64,000 bases of DNA from a virus. The notes under the pieces are model-generated. The model was not told where the DNA came from, ran no database searches, and saw nothing but the letters and a program-made list of their open reading frames with translations. Where the stretch lies: positions 62,001 to 126,000 of the IMG/VR virus record IMGVR_UViG_3300019763_000001, one strand, 5' to 3'. Positions 28,901 to 37,789 of the stretch are shown one piece after another; the first letter of the stretch is position 1; each line of letters begins with the position of its first letter. A program made the translations under genes and the position numbers.

Positions 28901-30442
28901 AACGCGAGTATTTAAGCCAGCCAATGTAATAACATTTGAAGTGTTTATACTAGACAGAGCAACTCCTGTTGGATCATTGAATGAAAAGGCATCTGCTAAT
29001 TTATCAATAGTGAACGTATAATCATCTCTATACGCAGAAGCTGTTGAGAAAATACCACCATTAATAGTTGTTCCGTGTGCAGAATTGATACAACCAACAC
29101 CACTATTCCAACGAGTATATAACGTATCTGTATTGACAATAGTTAATGGGCCATTACCGAATGTAATTCCATCTAAGGATATTTCCATACATCCATCACT
29201 TTCAATACTCATTGCTCCATTTGACCAAGTTGTTGTCGATGTTGCGTGAGATGTTGCTGGAACGTTAATTGGTGTAGGAAAACTAACTATATTGGCTGTT
29301 ACAGTTGTCCATGTTGCTGTTTGAGTTGTCCATCCTACATGCAAAGTTGTCGTTTGCGTCGTATTAGGAACTAAACTTACAGTATGTCTAAGCTTAATAA
29401 CATCACCATCTCGTGCCATTGCAAGAGCGCCTGTTGTTTTAGCTGCTGCTGCACTCCCTTCAGTTCTCCACGCTTCAAATGCACCAACACCACCACGTTG
29501 AATTGCGTAACTTGCTCCTGATATACCACCAGTTACATAAACAGGTGTTAAAGCGTTAACACCAGAGACAGTAACTGTTGTTGTTGATTCGTGAGTTCCG
29601 CCTAAACCTACATTAGAATTTGTTGTAAACACATTTAATCCAGCAAATGGAGATGGTTCTTTATCAACAACAAAATCAACTTGACGTGTATTAGTCCCAA
29701 CTGTAAATTCACCAGATTGAGATGCATCGCCGTCAGGTAACGCGATAATGTTAGCATCAGACATTACTAATTGAACAATATCACCCGCATTCACAGAAGC
29801 TGGTAATGCTACAGGTGCACCATTATTAATAGAAGCTAGTGCACCAGCAATGGTTGATGATACTGGAATAGCACCAACACCAATTGCTGTAACACCAACG
29901 GTTGTTGCACTGTTTGTTATAAACGCCAATACAGATGGACCAGCAACTGTAAAAGAAGTTGGTTCCATGTTAATTGTTCTAATTGCCCAAAATGATCCAT
30001 TCCAAACAATTGAAAAGATAAACCCTCTATCACTAATGGTTAATGATGGATTAGTTGCGTAGTTAATATCATTGCCGTTACCATCGATAGTAATAGCATT
30101 AACATCATAGGTGTTTGCAAAATCAGCAATGAAAATCTCATCACCTTCGTTAGGAAGAGGTGGACAGAAAACTGTATAGCTACCACCTGACGTATCAAGC
30201 ATATAACCATTACCTGCTTCCATTGTAATTGGGCCAGTTTGTGCTGGGAATTTCCAATTTGATCCACCTAACGTAGACCATCTACCATTCAAATATTGCT
30301 CTATTGCTCCGACAGAAGAATTATGTCTAATCATACCTTCCTCTGCAATTGCTGGACGATTTGCTGTTGTTCCTGATGGAGGCTTAATTGCACCTACTCC
30401 AGTTACGTCAAGGATATCGTCTTCAACGCGAAATCTACTCAT
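25913..30442 (-). CDS. large tail fibre protein with two Asp-box propeller regions
   Basis: 1509 residues. The N-terminus has the fibre-start pattern GVGAIKPPSGTTANRP then GMIRHNSS and NGRWSTLGG. Asp-box repeats (STDGGATF, SNDNGATW, STDFGTTW, SDDLINW and others) occur at about 700-920, and a second series (VNDGATW, TTDDGVTW, STNNGATW, STNGGTTW, SNDSGITW) at about 1095-1365. A repeated module starting TELSISG...DGF...G.SITE occurs near 985 and 1430. It is beta-rich, with no membrane segment. Probable receptor-binding or surface-exposed fibre. Ends in TGA overlapping an alternative start of the next gene. Confidence 0.8.
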   Translation of the reverse strand: MSRFRVEDDILDVTGVGAIKPPSGTTANRPAIAEEGMIRHNSSVGAIEQYLNGRWSTLGGSNWKFPAQTGPITMEAGNGYMLDTSGGSYTVFCPPLPNEGDEIFIADFANTYDVNAITIDGNGNDINYATNPSLTISDRGFIFSIVWNGSFWAIRTINMEPTSFTVAGPSVLAFITNSATTVGVTAIGVGAIPVSSTIAGALASINNGAPVALPASVNAGDIVQLVMSDANIIALPDGDASQSGEFTVGTNTRQVDFVVDKEPSPFAGLNVFTTNSNVGLGGTHESTTTVTVSGVNALTPVYVTGGISGASYAIQRGGVGAFEAWRTEGSAAAAKTTGALAMARDGDVIKLRHTVSLVPNTTQTTTLHVGWTTQTATWTTVTANIVSFPTPINVPATSHATSTTTWSNGAMSIESDGCMEISLDGITFGNGPLTIVNTDTLYTRWNSGVGCINSAHGTTINGGIFSTASAYRDDYTFTIDKLADAFSFNDPTGVALSSINTSNVITLAGLNTRVKVWGVLGVGATNKLISINGSAFQTLPDDEATGIDINNGDTIQVRLTVGNTSTTSYDLTVHVGLDGTEQTDVFTATTTAAIPSVQQPVILTPTNDATGISNNPTITSSSYTPLNSAGAHDTTEWQFRDGLNQLTSTNNITAVNTITPVGNIRGTDPGTIEVQDMIFVDPDNGTIYVGGAADRTIFVSTDGGATFVERNPLGSGNQTSGIFKMNDGYVYTFEAGGYYRSNDNGATWSFTSSAGYVINPLSSVGAFYSESQDRVLLLSSSGAMQRSITSGDLTSWSTVVAAPEARFGTYDSVSDTAVIVGLSDSNIRFSTDFGTTWTQSNALGTGDDAPGQIIRSSSGRWFCASIVGLYWSDDLINWTYQDSGLSNPGTASNDFNARRWIYEANGVIVAPCCYTTDNGATIVPSVHPLQTLFLGKVRQVKYDPISDITIAVGGLGGDDRIYVYDGTGIPSTELTISGCQTDGFKAGDSITELGGGGDASGAIASLDNTKITLSSSNGVWTVGSKVDRAATGSVSTFNGVSATSSTNAITSIGTGIQAASNTSGSVYTELGGISVDETTGVWLTTSGKVSTPNDIWKSVNDGATWNSVVKSSLGNNTSIVPNIVKTIASNGSGLWMIGNSSNGGTASTQNAFIKNDSTFSNFVDMKSSLMSLPDISGFAHVDTGNVIHVTGQIWLVAGGAGNTTTSERSYLARTTDDGVTWSMVEYDTVISDAAVGFSMLIEGGLNYRNHCIDSVTGHLYLVGRPNASTRTVYKSTNNGATWSAAGSIPLSNTTGQLTWAFHNNIGIVQNSADTIFYRSTNGGTTWVNTTSNVLIGCRSLKVIDGKFVADDATNSDVFVSNDSGITWDIQTSPINAEGTVAKNETSGNIIWISYNGSGVGTTGSVGAVTELSISGADADGFAIGQSITEIGNGNNGTGVIVSIDGTTVALTNETGTWDVGSQLQRASSNLTSLSPATLASGKWYSVRVKYTSVDPVSSSYSEWSEFKTA

Positions 30443-30537
30443 GTATTAAACCTCATTGTGAAGTTAAAATAAAATCTTTAACTACGTCTAGTTAATTAGA
30501 CTATTGATAATGTGCAACCGCACTCTCTTTTTTACAT

Positions 30538-30545
30538 TATTTATT
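30538..30545 (-). promoter_or_regulatory. probable late promoter variant AATAAATA
   Basis: In the 128-base gap before the 1509-residue fibre gene, 96 bases from its ATG. Confidence 0.45.
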
Positions 30546-30570
30546 GTTTCTATTTTTATTTAACGATGAT

Positions 30571-31680
30571 TTAAGTAGTGATTGCTGATATTTGCTTAAC
30601 CAATATTGTTGCACTAGCAGCGCTTCCCAACTCACAAGATAAATTGCCATCAACATCCACTGTGAAAGATAAACCATTGATTCCAACAGCATCAGGACCA
30701 TATGCAGTAACAGAGCTACTAACCCCGTTAGATGCAATAGTTACGTGACTAACTCTATGATTTGATCCTTCAGATATCGACACAACTAATACCGCAGCTC
30801 GAAGATTTGCTGGTGCTGTCCATATTAAATGAGGACCTACTCCTGTAGTTACAATAGGTGTTGGTGCTGATTTAGCTAAGATAAACCCATCATCATCAGC
30901 ATATAATTCAACATCACCGTTTCCTGATAAATTTGTTGATTTAATTTTTCCATTAATATCAACACCAGTAGATGAAGTTATTAATTTAGAAATGCCAGCA
31001 TAATTTAATGATACGATTGGAGTACCACCACCTACATATATCTGTTCATAAAGATTACCACCAGTCCTAGCTAACAACGTCAACAAATTATCATTTGCAG
31101 TTTGAGTTATGTTAAGTCTACCTGTTCCATTTGAAATATTACTATCTGTTCCATTATGGGATATACTCATGTCATTAGAGTCACCGAAAAACGCTGATAT
31201 ATTATCTGGATATAAAATAGATCCAGCCAATAAACCACCAGTCAATTGCAAGTATCTATTATCGTTATAATCTCTATTCCCAACCTCTGAACCATTTGTA
31301 GGATCAGAAATGTTATCAATATTAAAACCATCTAAGTTTAAATTGGATGAAGCACCACCTTTTAACACATATCTGTTATCATTGTATCCCCTATCACCAA
31401 CCCCTGCATCATCAACAGGATCTAATGGATTTTTTAATGATTTGTTATCCATATCAATACCACCTTGCATAACAGCACCTGTCAATGGAAGATAGTTCGT
31501 TTTGATCGACTCCAAATCATCATATAGGATTTTTACAGTTTTAGCAGAAGCAGGATTTGTCGTAGAATTTGTTACAAAGTTATCAACAACTTCGTTTCTA
31601 CTGATTTTAGTTTGTATCGATTCTAATAGTTGATCAATTCTAACACCGTCGAATCGTGAGTAATATTCTGAATTTGCCAT
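30571..31680 (-). CDS. tail fibre / baseplate-associated protein (369 aa)
   Basis: Helical N-terminus (about 1-60), then a tandem repeat of a DP.DG.EVG.R.YNDNRY module (about 85-110 and 126-145), typical of trimeric phage fibre shafts where the NDNRY...LTGG element is common. The C-terminal 90 residues are beta-rich (VSISEGSNHRVSHVTIASNG) and resemble a small carbohydrate-binding head. Tightly downstream of the gp7-like gene with SD AAGGG. Assigned from repeat pattern and position. Confidence 0.65.
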   Translation of the reverse strand: MANSEYYSRFDGVRIDQLLESIQTKISRNEVVDNFVTNSTTNPASAKTVKILYDDLESIKTNYLPLTGAVMQGGIDMDNKSLKNPLDPVDDAGVGDRGYNDNRYVLKGGASSNLNLDGFNIDNISDPTNGSEVGNRDYNDNRYLQLTGGLLAGSILYPDNISAFFGDSNDMSISHNGTDSNISNGTGRLNITQTANDNLLTLLARTGGNLYEQIYVGGGTPIVSLNYAGISKLITSSTGVDINGKIKSTNLSGNGDVELYADDDGFILAKSAPTPIVTTGVGPHLIWTAPANLRAAVLVVSISEGSNHRVSHVTIASNGVSSSVTAYGPDAVGINGLSFTVDVDGNLSCELGSAASATILVKQISAITT

Positions 31681-32580
31681 TTACCCTTCTCTCTTCTCGA
31701 AAATTATATTGAAGCCACTAGGAGCTACAAAAACATTAAAAATGTTGTTTATAAAGTCAGCATAATGATCAACATCTTCATTTAATTTTATGACTATTGA
31801 GTACTCGCTGTATTTGTCGTCGTCTCTCAATACCTGCAATGTATCAATATGCGGAGCACTTCCATCAATATAAATTAAGCTATCTTTTGGATATATAACA
31901 TCAATAGATTCTCTAAAGAATAGTCTAAAGAATAACTCCATAGACGCTTTAGTTCCTTTCATTTCATTTATTCTTTTCAGTAGCTTAATTAGCCTTAGAT
32001 TATCAACTTGAATGTATTCTGTTCCCCCATCACCACCAATAATAAACGCTTTCTTATTTGAAGTGAAAAATCCATCTTTATCGCTAGTGAATAGTTGTTG
32101 CAATGCTCTAACTTGTCTACGCTCTTGCACTTGAAAACCGAACTGCTCCATCCACAGCTGAAAATACTCCTCATCATTTCTAGCAACATCAAACCAACGA
32201 CCATCGTTGATCATCATTGTATAACCATCGCTAGTTACAAAAGGTAAGTATTCTCTTTCTAGATGGGTTCGTTCAACGTGGTTTTCTATAACTGCTCCAG
32301 CGTTGGTATTCCTGTTGAAATCTTGAATTAAGTTAATGAATCCATCATTTTTATCTAATATTAGGTATTTTGGATCTTTTGTTGTTTTATATAAATCGAA
32401 GTCAGTTTTCACCCACTTATCGATATTTTCCTTAATAGATGCAAGCTCTTCAATAGATAAACCATCTTCTCTATACAGCCACTCATAATATTTTTCAATG
32501 AATGTTATGAATAGTTGATAGTCCTCTAAAAAATATAGAGGAACTTGCATTCTAATTCTATCACTCACTCCTGATGACAT
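31681..32580 (-). CDS. baseplate-associated protein downstream of gp6
   Basis: 299 residues. The segment PLYFLEDYQLFITFIEKYYEWLY (read as FLEDYQLFITFIEKYYEW) is a motif shared by virion proteins of marine T4-like phages encoded just after gp6. Its place matches T4 gene 7, whose product is much longer (1032 residues), so it may be a short counterpart or a different wedge component. The SD AAGGAG lies within the end of gp6. No repeats or membrane segments. Confidence 0.55.
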   Translation of the reverse strand: MSSGVSDRIRMQVPLYFLEDYQLFITFIEKYYEWLYREDGLSIEELASIKENIDKWVKTDFDLYKTTKDPKYLILDKNDGFINLIQDFNRNTNAGAVIENHVERTHLEREYLPFVTSDGYTMMINDGRWFDVARNDEEYFQLWMEQFGFQVQERRQVRALQQLFTSDKDGFFTSNKKAFIIGGDGGTEYIQVDNLRLIKLLKRINEMKGTKASMELFFRLFFRESIDVIYPKDSLIYIDGSAPHIDTLQVLRDDDKYSEYSIVIKLNEDVDHYADFINNIFNVFVAPSGFNIIFEKREG

Positions 32581-32581
32581 A

Positions 32582-34330
32582 TCAACTCTCCTTAACTATA
32601 AAATTTACATTAATGTTATTGAATCTTAAAATAGATTCTCTAACACTATTGATATCAGCATTTGAAGGAGTAGCATTAATGACAATTGTACCTATAGATA
32701 CTGGATTCAAATTTACGATAGATATTAAACCAGTGTTATAATCCACCGAACCGTATACACCATGTTCGGTTATCTGATTACCTAACGCTGATCTAATTTT
32801 AATATCCCCATTTTCGTCATATAGTTCATACACTCTATCATCAACTGATAGACTGAACCCAGTCATTGAAACGCTTCCAGCTTTTATCGCATTATTGAAC
32901 CGAATATTAGAACTATTGATTGTATTTGGCGTTATATCGTTTATTGTTTTAGATATTGATACTGATACAACGTTAGATACAAAAGATGTCTGCAAATTAT
33001 TGATATATTCAGCTAGCAGTGAAGCTTCATATGATTGACCAAATTTCTCTAAGTTGTTATCACTATAATTATTCAAATGATCTTGAGTCTGTTTTCTAAG
33101 CTCACTTTCATCCAAAACAGTCAGCGTCTTTAAATACTTTATCGTCACATCTAAGTTTAAATCAATATAGCTAGGATCGACGATAATAGGAGTTATAGAA
33201 CCAACATTCCTAGGGGCTAGAATATCATTAACAAGCTCATTCTTAGCTGCTTGTGTTAATGTATCGCCGTTATTAGGTTTTACAGCAATATACGTATACC
33301 CATGTTTTGGTGGAACCTCTGTCGATCCACTCCATGCAATAACATCATCAGCTTCACTGAATTTAGCTTTAACAATTGCGTCATAATCTTGGTCACTTAC
33401 AGCGGATCCAGCTGAAGCAAATAATAAAGGTGCATTTCGTCTAATTGATTCCAAACTTTCTTTATCTGATCCACCGTATGTCTTTTGAACATTAGATACA
33501 GCGATATTACTATAGCCTTCAATCAATGACGCGGGTTTAATTACTTGTATTTCATTAGCCGACCCACCATTAGTTCTAATATAGCGAGCTGTAATGATAT
33601 TGCCATCAACAAGTCTATATGAAACAATACCGTCACCGAATTCTATTTGATATAATCCTCTACGATTTTCTTCAATGTGAAAAATCTTAGATGATGGTTC
33701 AATGTTGAATAAGTCATCAAATCTAGCAAACGCGCTTTTGCTTTCATTAACACTAGATTCCTGAACTTCAACAGTTAGGGTATCTATATCAATATCATCA
33801 TGCGGAATAACATAAGTATCTATACCATTGCCCTGTACTAGCCAATTGTACGTCTCATAACTTCCTTGAACTAACTCAATACCAACAAATGTATATACCC
33901 CATTAGCTAATGGAGCAACATAAGATTGAGCAGGTGAAAATTGATAGATAACGTCATCCTTATTTCCAACAAAAGCGACAGTCTCTTTATTAAGAGAAAT
34001 AGATGATGGTGCTTCTGCTAAAATAGATGGGGTTACAACAATATCAACAGTTGTTCTCGCACCTCGTTTTGATTGAGGGACATATCCACCTAAAAAACTA
34101 GAAAGTGAACTAGCAACCTCCCTTGAATTAGTGACGCTCATAAACGTATCACCAACCGCTGCATTAGCCATATATGCATTTAGTTCTGTATTTTTAGCAA
34201 GTAGGTTTAATATCGCACTCATACCACTTGCTTCAAAATCATAATCACTGAATTCATCTTGAGATGACATAAAGAGTTTCAAACGTTCTTTAATATCCTC
34301 AAAGTTCAGACTTGAATTTACAATAGGCAT
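32582..34330 (-). CDS. gp6: baseplate wedge protein gp6
   Basis: Wedge subunit that forms the iris ring around the hub; baseplate J/gp6 family. 582 residues (T4: 660). Typical N-terminus LNFEDIKERLKLFMSSQ with FEASGMSAILNLLAKN, and a middle block LYQIEFGDGIVSYRLVDG then NEIQVIKPASLIEGYS and GGSDKESLESIRRNAP. SD GAGAGAGG; promoter variant at 34376-34383. Confidence 0.93.
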   Translation of the reverse strand: MPIVNSSLNFEDIKERLKLFMSSQDEFSDYDFEASGMSAILNLLAKNTELNAYMANAAVGDTFMSVTNSREVASSLSSFLGGYVPQSKRGARTTVDIVVTPSILAEAPSSISLNKETVAFVGNKDDVIYQFSPAQSYVAPLANGVYTFVGIELVQGSYETYNWLVQGNGIDTYVIPHDDIDIDTLTVEVQESSVNESKSAFARFDDLFNIEPSSKIFHIEENRRGLYQIEFGDGIVSYRLVDGNIITARYIRTNGGSANEIQVIKPASLIEGYSNIAVSNVQKTYGGSDKESLESIRRNAPLLFASAGSAVSDQDYDAIVKAKFSEADDVIAWSGSTEVPPKHGYTYIAVKPNNGDTLTQAAKNELVNDILAPRNVGSITPIIVDPSYIDLNLDVTIKYLKTLTVLDESELRKQTQDHLNNYSDNNLEKFGQSYEASLLAEYINNLQTSFVSNVVSVSISKTINDITPNTINSSNIRFNNAIKAGSVSMTGFSLSVDDRVYELYDENGDIKIRSALGNQITEHGVYGSVDYNTGLISIVNLNPVSIGTIVINATPSNADINSVRESILRFNNINVNFIVKES

Positions 34331-34375
34331 AAAATACCTCTCTCGCCAATTTAAATAATATCATCAAATAAACTA

Positions 34376-34383
34376 TATTTATT
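34376..34383 (-). promoter_or_regulatory. probable late promoter variant AATAAATA of gp6
   Basis: TTTAATAAATATAG context, 46 bases before the gp6 ATG, immediately beside the oppositely oriented gene at 34396. Confidence 0.6.
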
Positions 34384-34395
34384 AAAGGTACAATT

Positions 34396-34656
34396 ATGGG
34401 AAGTATAGCCACAATCGGAAAAGAGATGGTGTTGACAACATTACGAAACATGGCTAGCCAAACAAAGTGGCGTTTCGATGAAAAAATAATAGATGTTGTG
34501 GAAAGGTATTTTGAAGATCAAAAGAGTATACAAAATATCTCCCCAGAACTTTTTGATTTAGCTTTTACGATCTTCGATGATTTATTAGATCCTGTTAGAC
34601 ATAAAGAAGTTATTGAAGATATTGATGAGTTAAAAAAGAAGCATTTTGTTGAATGA
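34396..34656 (+). CDS. hypothetical protein (86 aa), plus-strand island
   Basis: Helical, charged protein with no recognised family. An AAAGG SD precedes the ATG by seven bases. It is divergent from gp6 and precedes the SprT-like protease, probably in one transcript. Its strand differs from all surrounding late genes, so it is likely expressed at another time. Confidence 0.65.
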   Translation: MGSIATIGKEMVLTTLRNMASQTKWRFDEKIIDVVERYFEDQKSIQNISPELFDLAFTIFDDLLDPVRHKEVIEDIDELKKKHFVE

Positions 34657-34726
34657 ACCCTTGATTTTAATATCATTCTGTATAATAATATCGTTATAGA
34701 TTGATACGCAGAGAGAGATATTGAGA

Positions 34727-35383
34727 ATGATTAAAAAACTTTTTGATGAATATGATGCAGAATCAATTATGGAGTATGCAAACAAACTCCTAAAAGAATC
34801 TATTGAAAGCTATTTCCCTAATGCTAGTAATGATCAATGGCATTTCTGCTGGCATTCATGTAAAGGAAAAGCAATGGGAACATGTTCTATAATTCATAAC
34901 CATTGCACCCTAAATATTAAGTACCAAGGGATGTTATCATACGAGTGTGTGTTAGATACAATAAGACACGAAATAGCTCATGTGATGGATTATCTAGAAA
35001 ATAACAAACTAGGACATGGAAGAACATTTAGAAAGTGGGCTGTTATTTTAGGCGCAACTCCTAGAGCGAAGGGGTTTATAATTTATAATGATAAGTTTAA
35101 ACAAGCGGGAATCGATAATAGACCTAAATCGAGATACTACTTAGTCAAAGAAGAGGAAGATGGAACATATTATGTTGATACTGCCCATAGATATGAAAAG
35201 AAAACAAGAAAAATAAATGCTGATACATGGATCACTCATAAAGTGACTAAGCAAATAACGCATAAAGGGAAGCTTTGGCTAATTGAATCAAAGAACGTTG
35301 ATCAAGTAAATGATGCAACGCTCTTTAGATTTGATAAGAACGAAAGGACTTATAAAAGTAAATCGGGCGTTATCTACGCCTAA
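34727..35383 (+). CDS. SprT-like zinc metalloprotease
   Basis: 218 residues from the ATG at 34727; the frame is open from a TTG at 34721, but the SD GAGAGAGA fits the ATG. HEIAH (81-85) followed by GHGRTF (96-101) is the SprT/Spartan metal-binding and catalytic signature. Several Cys in the first 60 residues (CWHSC, CSIIHNHC) are additional possible ligands. Spartan family proteases cleave DNA-protein crosslinks in other organisms; what the phage enzyme cuts is unknown. The 3' end overlaps the end of gp25 by 14 bases in convergent orientation. Confidence 0.8.
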   Translation: MIKKLFDEYDAESIMEYANKLLKESIESYFPNASNDQWHFCWHSCKGKAMGTCSIIHNHCTLNIKYQGMLSYECVLDTIRHEIAHVMDYLENNKLGHGRTFRKWAVILGATPRAKGFIIYNDKFKQAGIDNRPKSRYYLVKEEEDGTYYVDTAHRYEKKTRKINADTWITHKVTKQITHKGKLWLIESKNVDQVNDATLFRFDKNERTYKSKSGVIYA

Positions 35384-35765
35384 GTGTGATATTAACTATT
35401 GAGGATTCTTGTGTAGCTTTTTCAGTGAATAGAATCCTCACATATACACCTTCATAATCGTCAAAATAAGATAGTTTAACACCTCTTATCTCAGCTCTAG
35501 GTTCATACCTTTCAATCTCTTCAATAAGTTTTGTTTCTAATGTTTGTAGAAGCAATTCATCAGGGCTAGGTTCACCCAATAAATGTCGCCACAGTCCCAT
35601 ACCAAATGACATATCACTTATCCACTCTTCTTTGCTAGTGACGACAATATGCTTAATAGCCTGAGCTATCGCTCTGATACCTTTTCTTTTAGCTACATCT
35701 TTAGTCACAGGATGCAATCCAAATGATAAATCTATATCTTTATATTGCTTTAATATAATTGCCAT
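35370..35765 (-). CDS. gp25: baseplate wedge protein gp25
   Basis: GPW/gp25 family wedge protein, 131 residues (T4: 132). YKDIDLSFGLHPVTKDVA at the N-terminus and RYEPRAEIRGVKLSY in the middle are typical. The family initiates sheath assembly on the baseplate. SD TGAGGG. Between gp5 and the convergent protease gene. Confidence 0.95.
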   Translation of the reverse strand: MAIILKQYKDIDLSFGLHPVTKDVAKRKGIRAIAQAIKHIVVTSKEEWISDMSFGMGLWRHLLGEPSPDELLLQTLETKLIEEIERYEPRAEIRGVKLSYFDDYEGVYVRILFTEKATQESSIVNITLRRR

Positions 35766-35769
35766 TTGT

Positions 35770-36774
35770 TTATACCCTCAAGTGTGGTACGCCATGATGA
35801 GTTGTAACAGAGACTTCTGCACCATCAAGAAATAAACGTCTAATATTGACATCACCTTGAAAATCTACTCTCTCGCCATCATTCACTTTAACTATCTTTC
35901 CTTTTTCGAGCGTTTCTTCTATAACTTCCTTGAATATTCTTTCAATCTTTCCTTCATATTCTTCCTCTATGAGCATTTTAAATAAACGCTTGATTTCATC
36001 ATCATATCTTTCATCAACTTTATCGAAGTGAATTTTCTTATAACGACCATGAAATTCAGTGTCGTAACCATCACCATACGTCTTAGTTACATTGCTGCCA
36101 AAATACTCAAAAGATTCCTGCCCATGATACGCTGTTTCATACATGTCACCTAATTCATAAAAGTAATTCATGTTAGGATACCATTTTAGCAATCTGCTAT
36201 TAGTTACATCGCTTTGATACTCTTCTAGCGAACCATCTGAATATTCAATTACATGTTGTTGACCATACGCTCTATTGGCAGGTTGCTCACTAAATCTTAT
36301 TTCAGAGTCTGCATCCTTTGGAATTTGGATCATTTGAATGATATCACGCTTTTCTCGTACAACTGGATGCTCAAAATTGGGATCACTTCTAAACAATCTA
36401 TTAGTATCGGGTTCATTCAAATCATGTTTGAAACTAGGATAAATCCAATTTGGATCATTAAACGCTCCCCCATTACTTCTAGATGTTGGAATTGCATTCA
36501 TCGTTCCTAGTATTAACCCAACTTGTTTTTCATAATCAATAAACAATCCAAAAACATAAGCACCAGTTTCAATATTAGGTGATTGCCCAACACCACTTGA
36601 ACATAAACTATTAGGCGGCATTACAGGAGTCATCCAGAGTAATTTATCTATCGGCAATTCAGCTAGATTATCGCTATGATACTCAAAACATCTAACTCTT
36701 GATCTACCTAATTTTAGTGGATCATCTGTTGACTCAACAATACCTGTAAAATATTTAACTTCTCCAGTTATCAT
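35770..36774 (-). CDS. gp5: baseplate hub protein gp5 (OB-fold), no lysozyme domain
   Basis: Central hub/spike protein. The N-terminal OB-fold (about 1-130) is visible: VKYFTGIVESTDDPLKLGRSRVRCFEYH and LLWMTPVMPP are like T4 gp5. T4 gp5 has 575 residues with a lysozyme domain; this one has 334 and no lysozyme motif. A helical Glu/Lys-rich stretch (about 245-300) is followed by DVNIRRLFLDGAEVSV, which looks like the start of a short beta-helix spike. The ATG overlaps the stop of the 59-residue gene (ATGA). Confidence 0.85.
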   Translation of the reverse strand: MITGEVKYFTGIVESTDDPLKLGRSRVRCFEYHSDNLAELPIDKLLWMTPVMPPNSLCSSGVGQSPNIETGAYVFGLFIDYEKQVGLILGTMNAIPTSRSNGGAFNDPNWIYPSFKHDLNEPDTNRLFRSDPNFEHPVVREKRDIIQMIQIPKDADSEIRFSEQPANRAYGQQHVIEYSDGSLEEYQSDVTNSRLLKWYPNMNYFYELGDMYETAYHGQESFEYFGSNVTKTYGDGYDTEFHGRYKKIHFDKVDERYDDEIKRLFKMLIEEEYEGKIERIFKEVIEETLEKGKIVKVNDGERVDFQGDVNIRRLFLDGAEVSVTTHHGVPHLRV

Positions 36775-36950
36775 TTATTAATTGCCTCTTCTCTCGCTTT
36801 GTTTCTCTCTTCTACGTCACTTGAAATTAAAGCAAATTCCAAATCTCGTTCCCAAGGTATCAAAGCATCAAATTCACTAAACGAAATATTAAAATCGGTT
36901 GCCAACCTATGCCTCATCTTTATATAACTTTGCACGTCAATAGACAGCAT
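36771..36950 (-). CDS. gp26-coupled small protein, possible tape-measure chaperone (59 aa)
   Basis: An unbroken 59-codon ORF (begins MLSIDVQSYIKM, centre FNISFSEFDALIPWERDLEF, ends EEAINK) joins gp26 to gp5: its ATG overlaps the gp26 TAA (TAATG) and its TGA overlaps the gp5 ATG. The FNISFSEFDALIPWE pattern resembles the C-terminal part of phage tail assembly chaperones. Whether it is made only by reinitiation or also as a fusion with gp26 cannot be told. Confidence 0.65.
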   Translation of the reverse strand: MLSIDVQSYIKMRHRLATDFNISFSEFDALIPWERDLEFALISSDVEERNKAREEAINK

Positions 36951-37744
36951 TAGATAAAAAGTGAGTTTATATCATCAATAACGAAGTCTTTTTCATTTTT
37001 ACATTTAGGGCAAACAACTTTTGTTTTTAATAGAACACTAGGCTTTCTACCAAAGAATTTATCTGTAATTTCTTGTTTAACGGATAAACTGATACTATTG
37101 AAAAATACATCTTTCGATTCTCTCGATTCGTCATGCATGTAGTAAACTTCATCACCATTAGTTTCATATACAAATTCTGTACATGCTTCTATATCATTTG
37201 TAACGGCATCATTAGAGCTATTGAGTAAAGATGATATTGCTTGCATATTTTCAATCATAGATGGGTATTTCAATCTAATGGACAATACATCATCAATTTC
37301 AAAATCATATACAGGCTCTTTACCATCTCTATGCTGTACTTTGATGTTTTCTGTGGCGATTGTCATTTTAATGGGTGTTTTACACGCAACATATTCTTCA
37401 TCCTCGTTTGATACATCGTGATTACAGATGAACTGAACTTCGAGATTTGTATCAATGGAAACTTCACGCATTCGCAAGAACAAATCTTGTATGTCATAAT
37501 CATGCAATTTATCAAAATCTAGTTGTGTTATGCAACATGATTCCACTACACGTCTAATACCATTCATTTGTTGTTCAATAGCTTTTGCGAGCTTTTCTTC
37601 ACTATATGTTTTCTGATCTTTTTCGGTTACGAGCAATTGAGCTAGGATTTTTTCTTCACCTGTTGTAAATCCCCTATACTCAATTTTAGTGCCATCAAAC
37701 AAAGTGTGAAAATACGTCGCGTGTTTTACTATAGGGAGTGCCAT
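36950..37744 (-). CDS. gp26: baseplate hub/assembly protein gp26
   Basis: 264 residues (T4 gp26: 208). The start ALPIVKHATYFHTLFDG then IEYRGFTTGEEKILAQLL is typical of T4-like gp26. The C-terminal half adds a Cys-pair (VVCPKCKNEKDFVIDD) resembling a zinc ribbon. T4 gp26 is a hub assembly factor; members may act with a small partner as tape-measure chaperones. SD TAAGGAG. Confidence 0.8.
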   Translation of the reverse strand: MALPIVKHATYFHTLFDGTKIEYRGFTTGEEKILAQLLVTEKDQKTYSEEKLAKAIEQQMNGIRRVVESCCITQLDFDKLHDYDIQDLFLRMREVSIDTNLEVQFICNHDVSNEDEEYVACKTPIKMTIATENIKVQHRDGKEPVYDFEIDDVLSIRLKYPSMIENMQAISSLLNSSNDAVTNDIEACTEFVYETNGDEVYYMHDESRESKDVFFNSISLSVKQEITDKFFGRKPSVLLKTKVVCPKCKNEKDFVIDDINSLFI

Positions 37745-37789
37745 ATCATTATTCTCCTTAGTTTATTATATCTTATATTTAACAGACAT

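Noticed and set aside
34657-34690. Sigma70 promoter before the SprT-like gene (TTGATT and TATAAT)
   Set aside because: Spacing is 14 bases, outside the usual range; too weak to list as a promoter.
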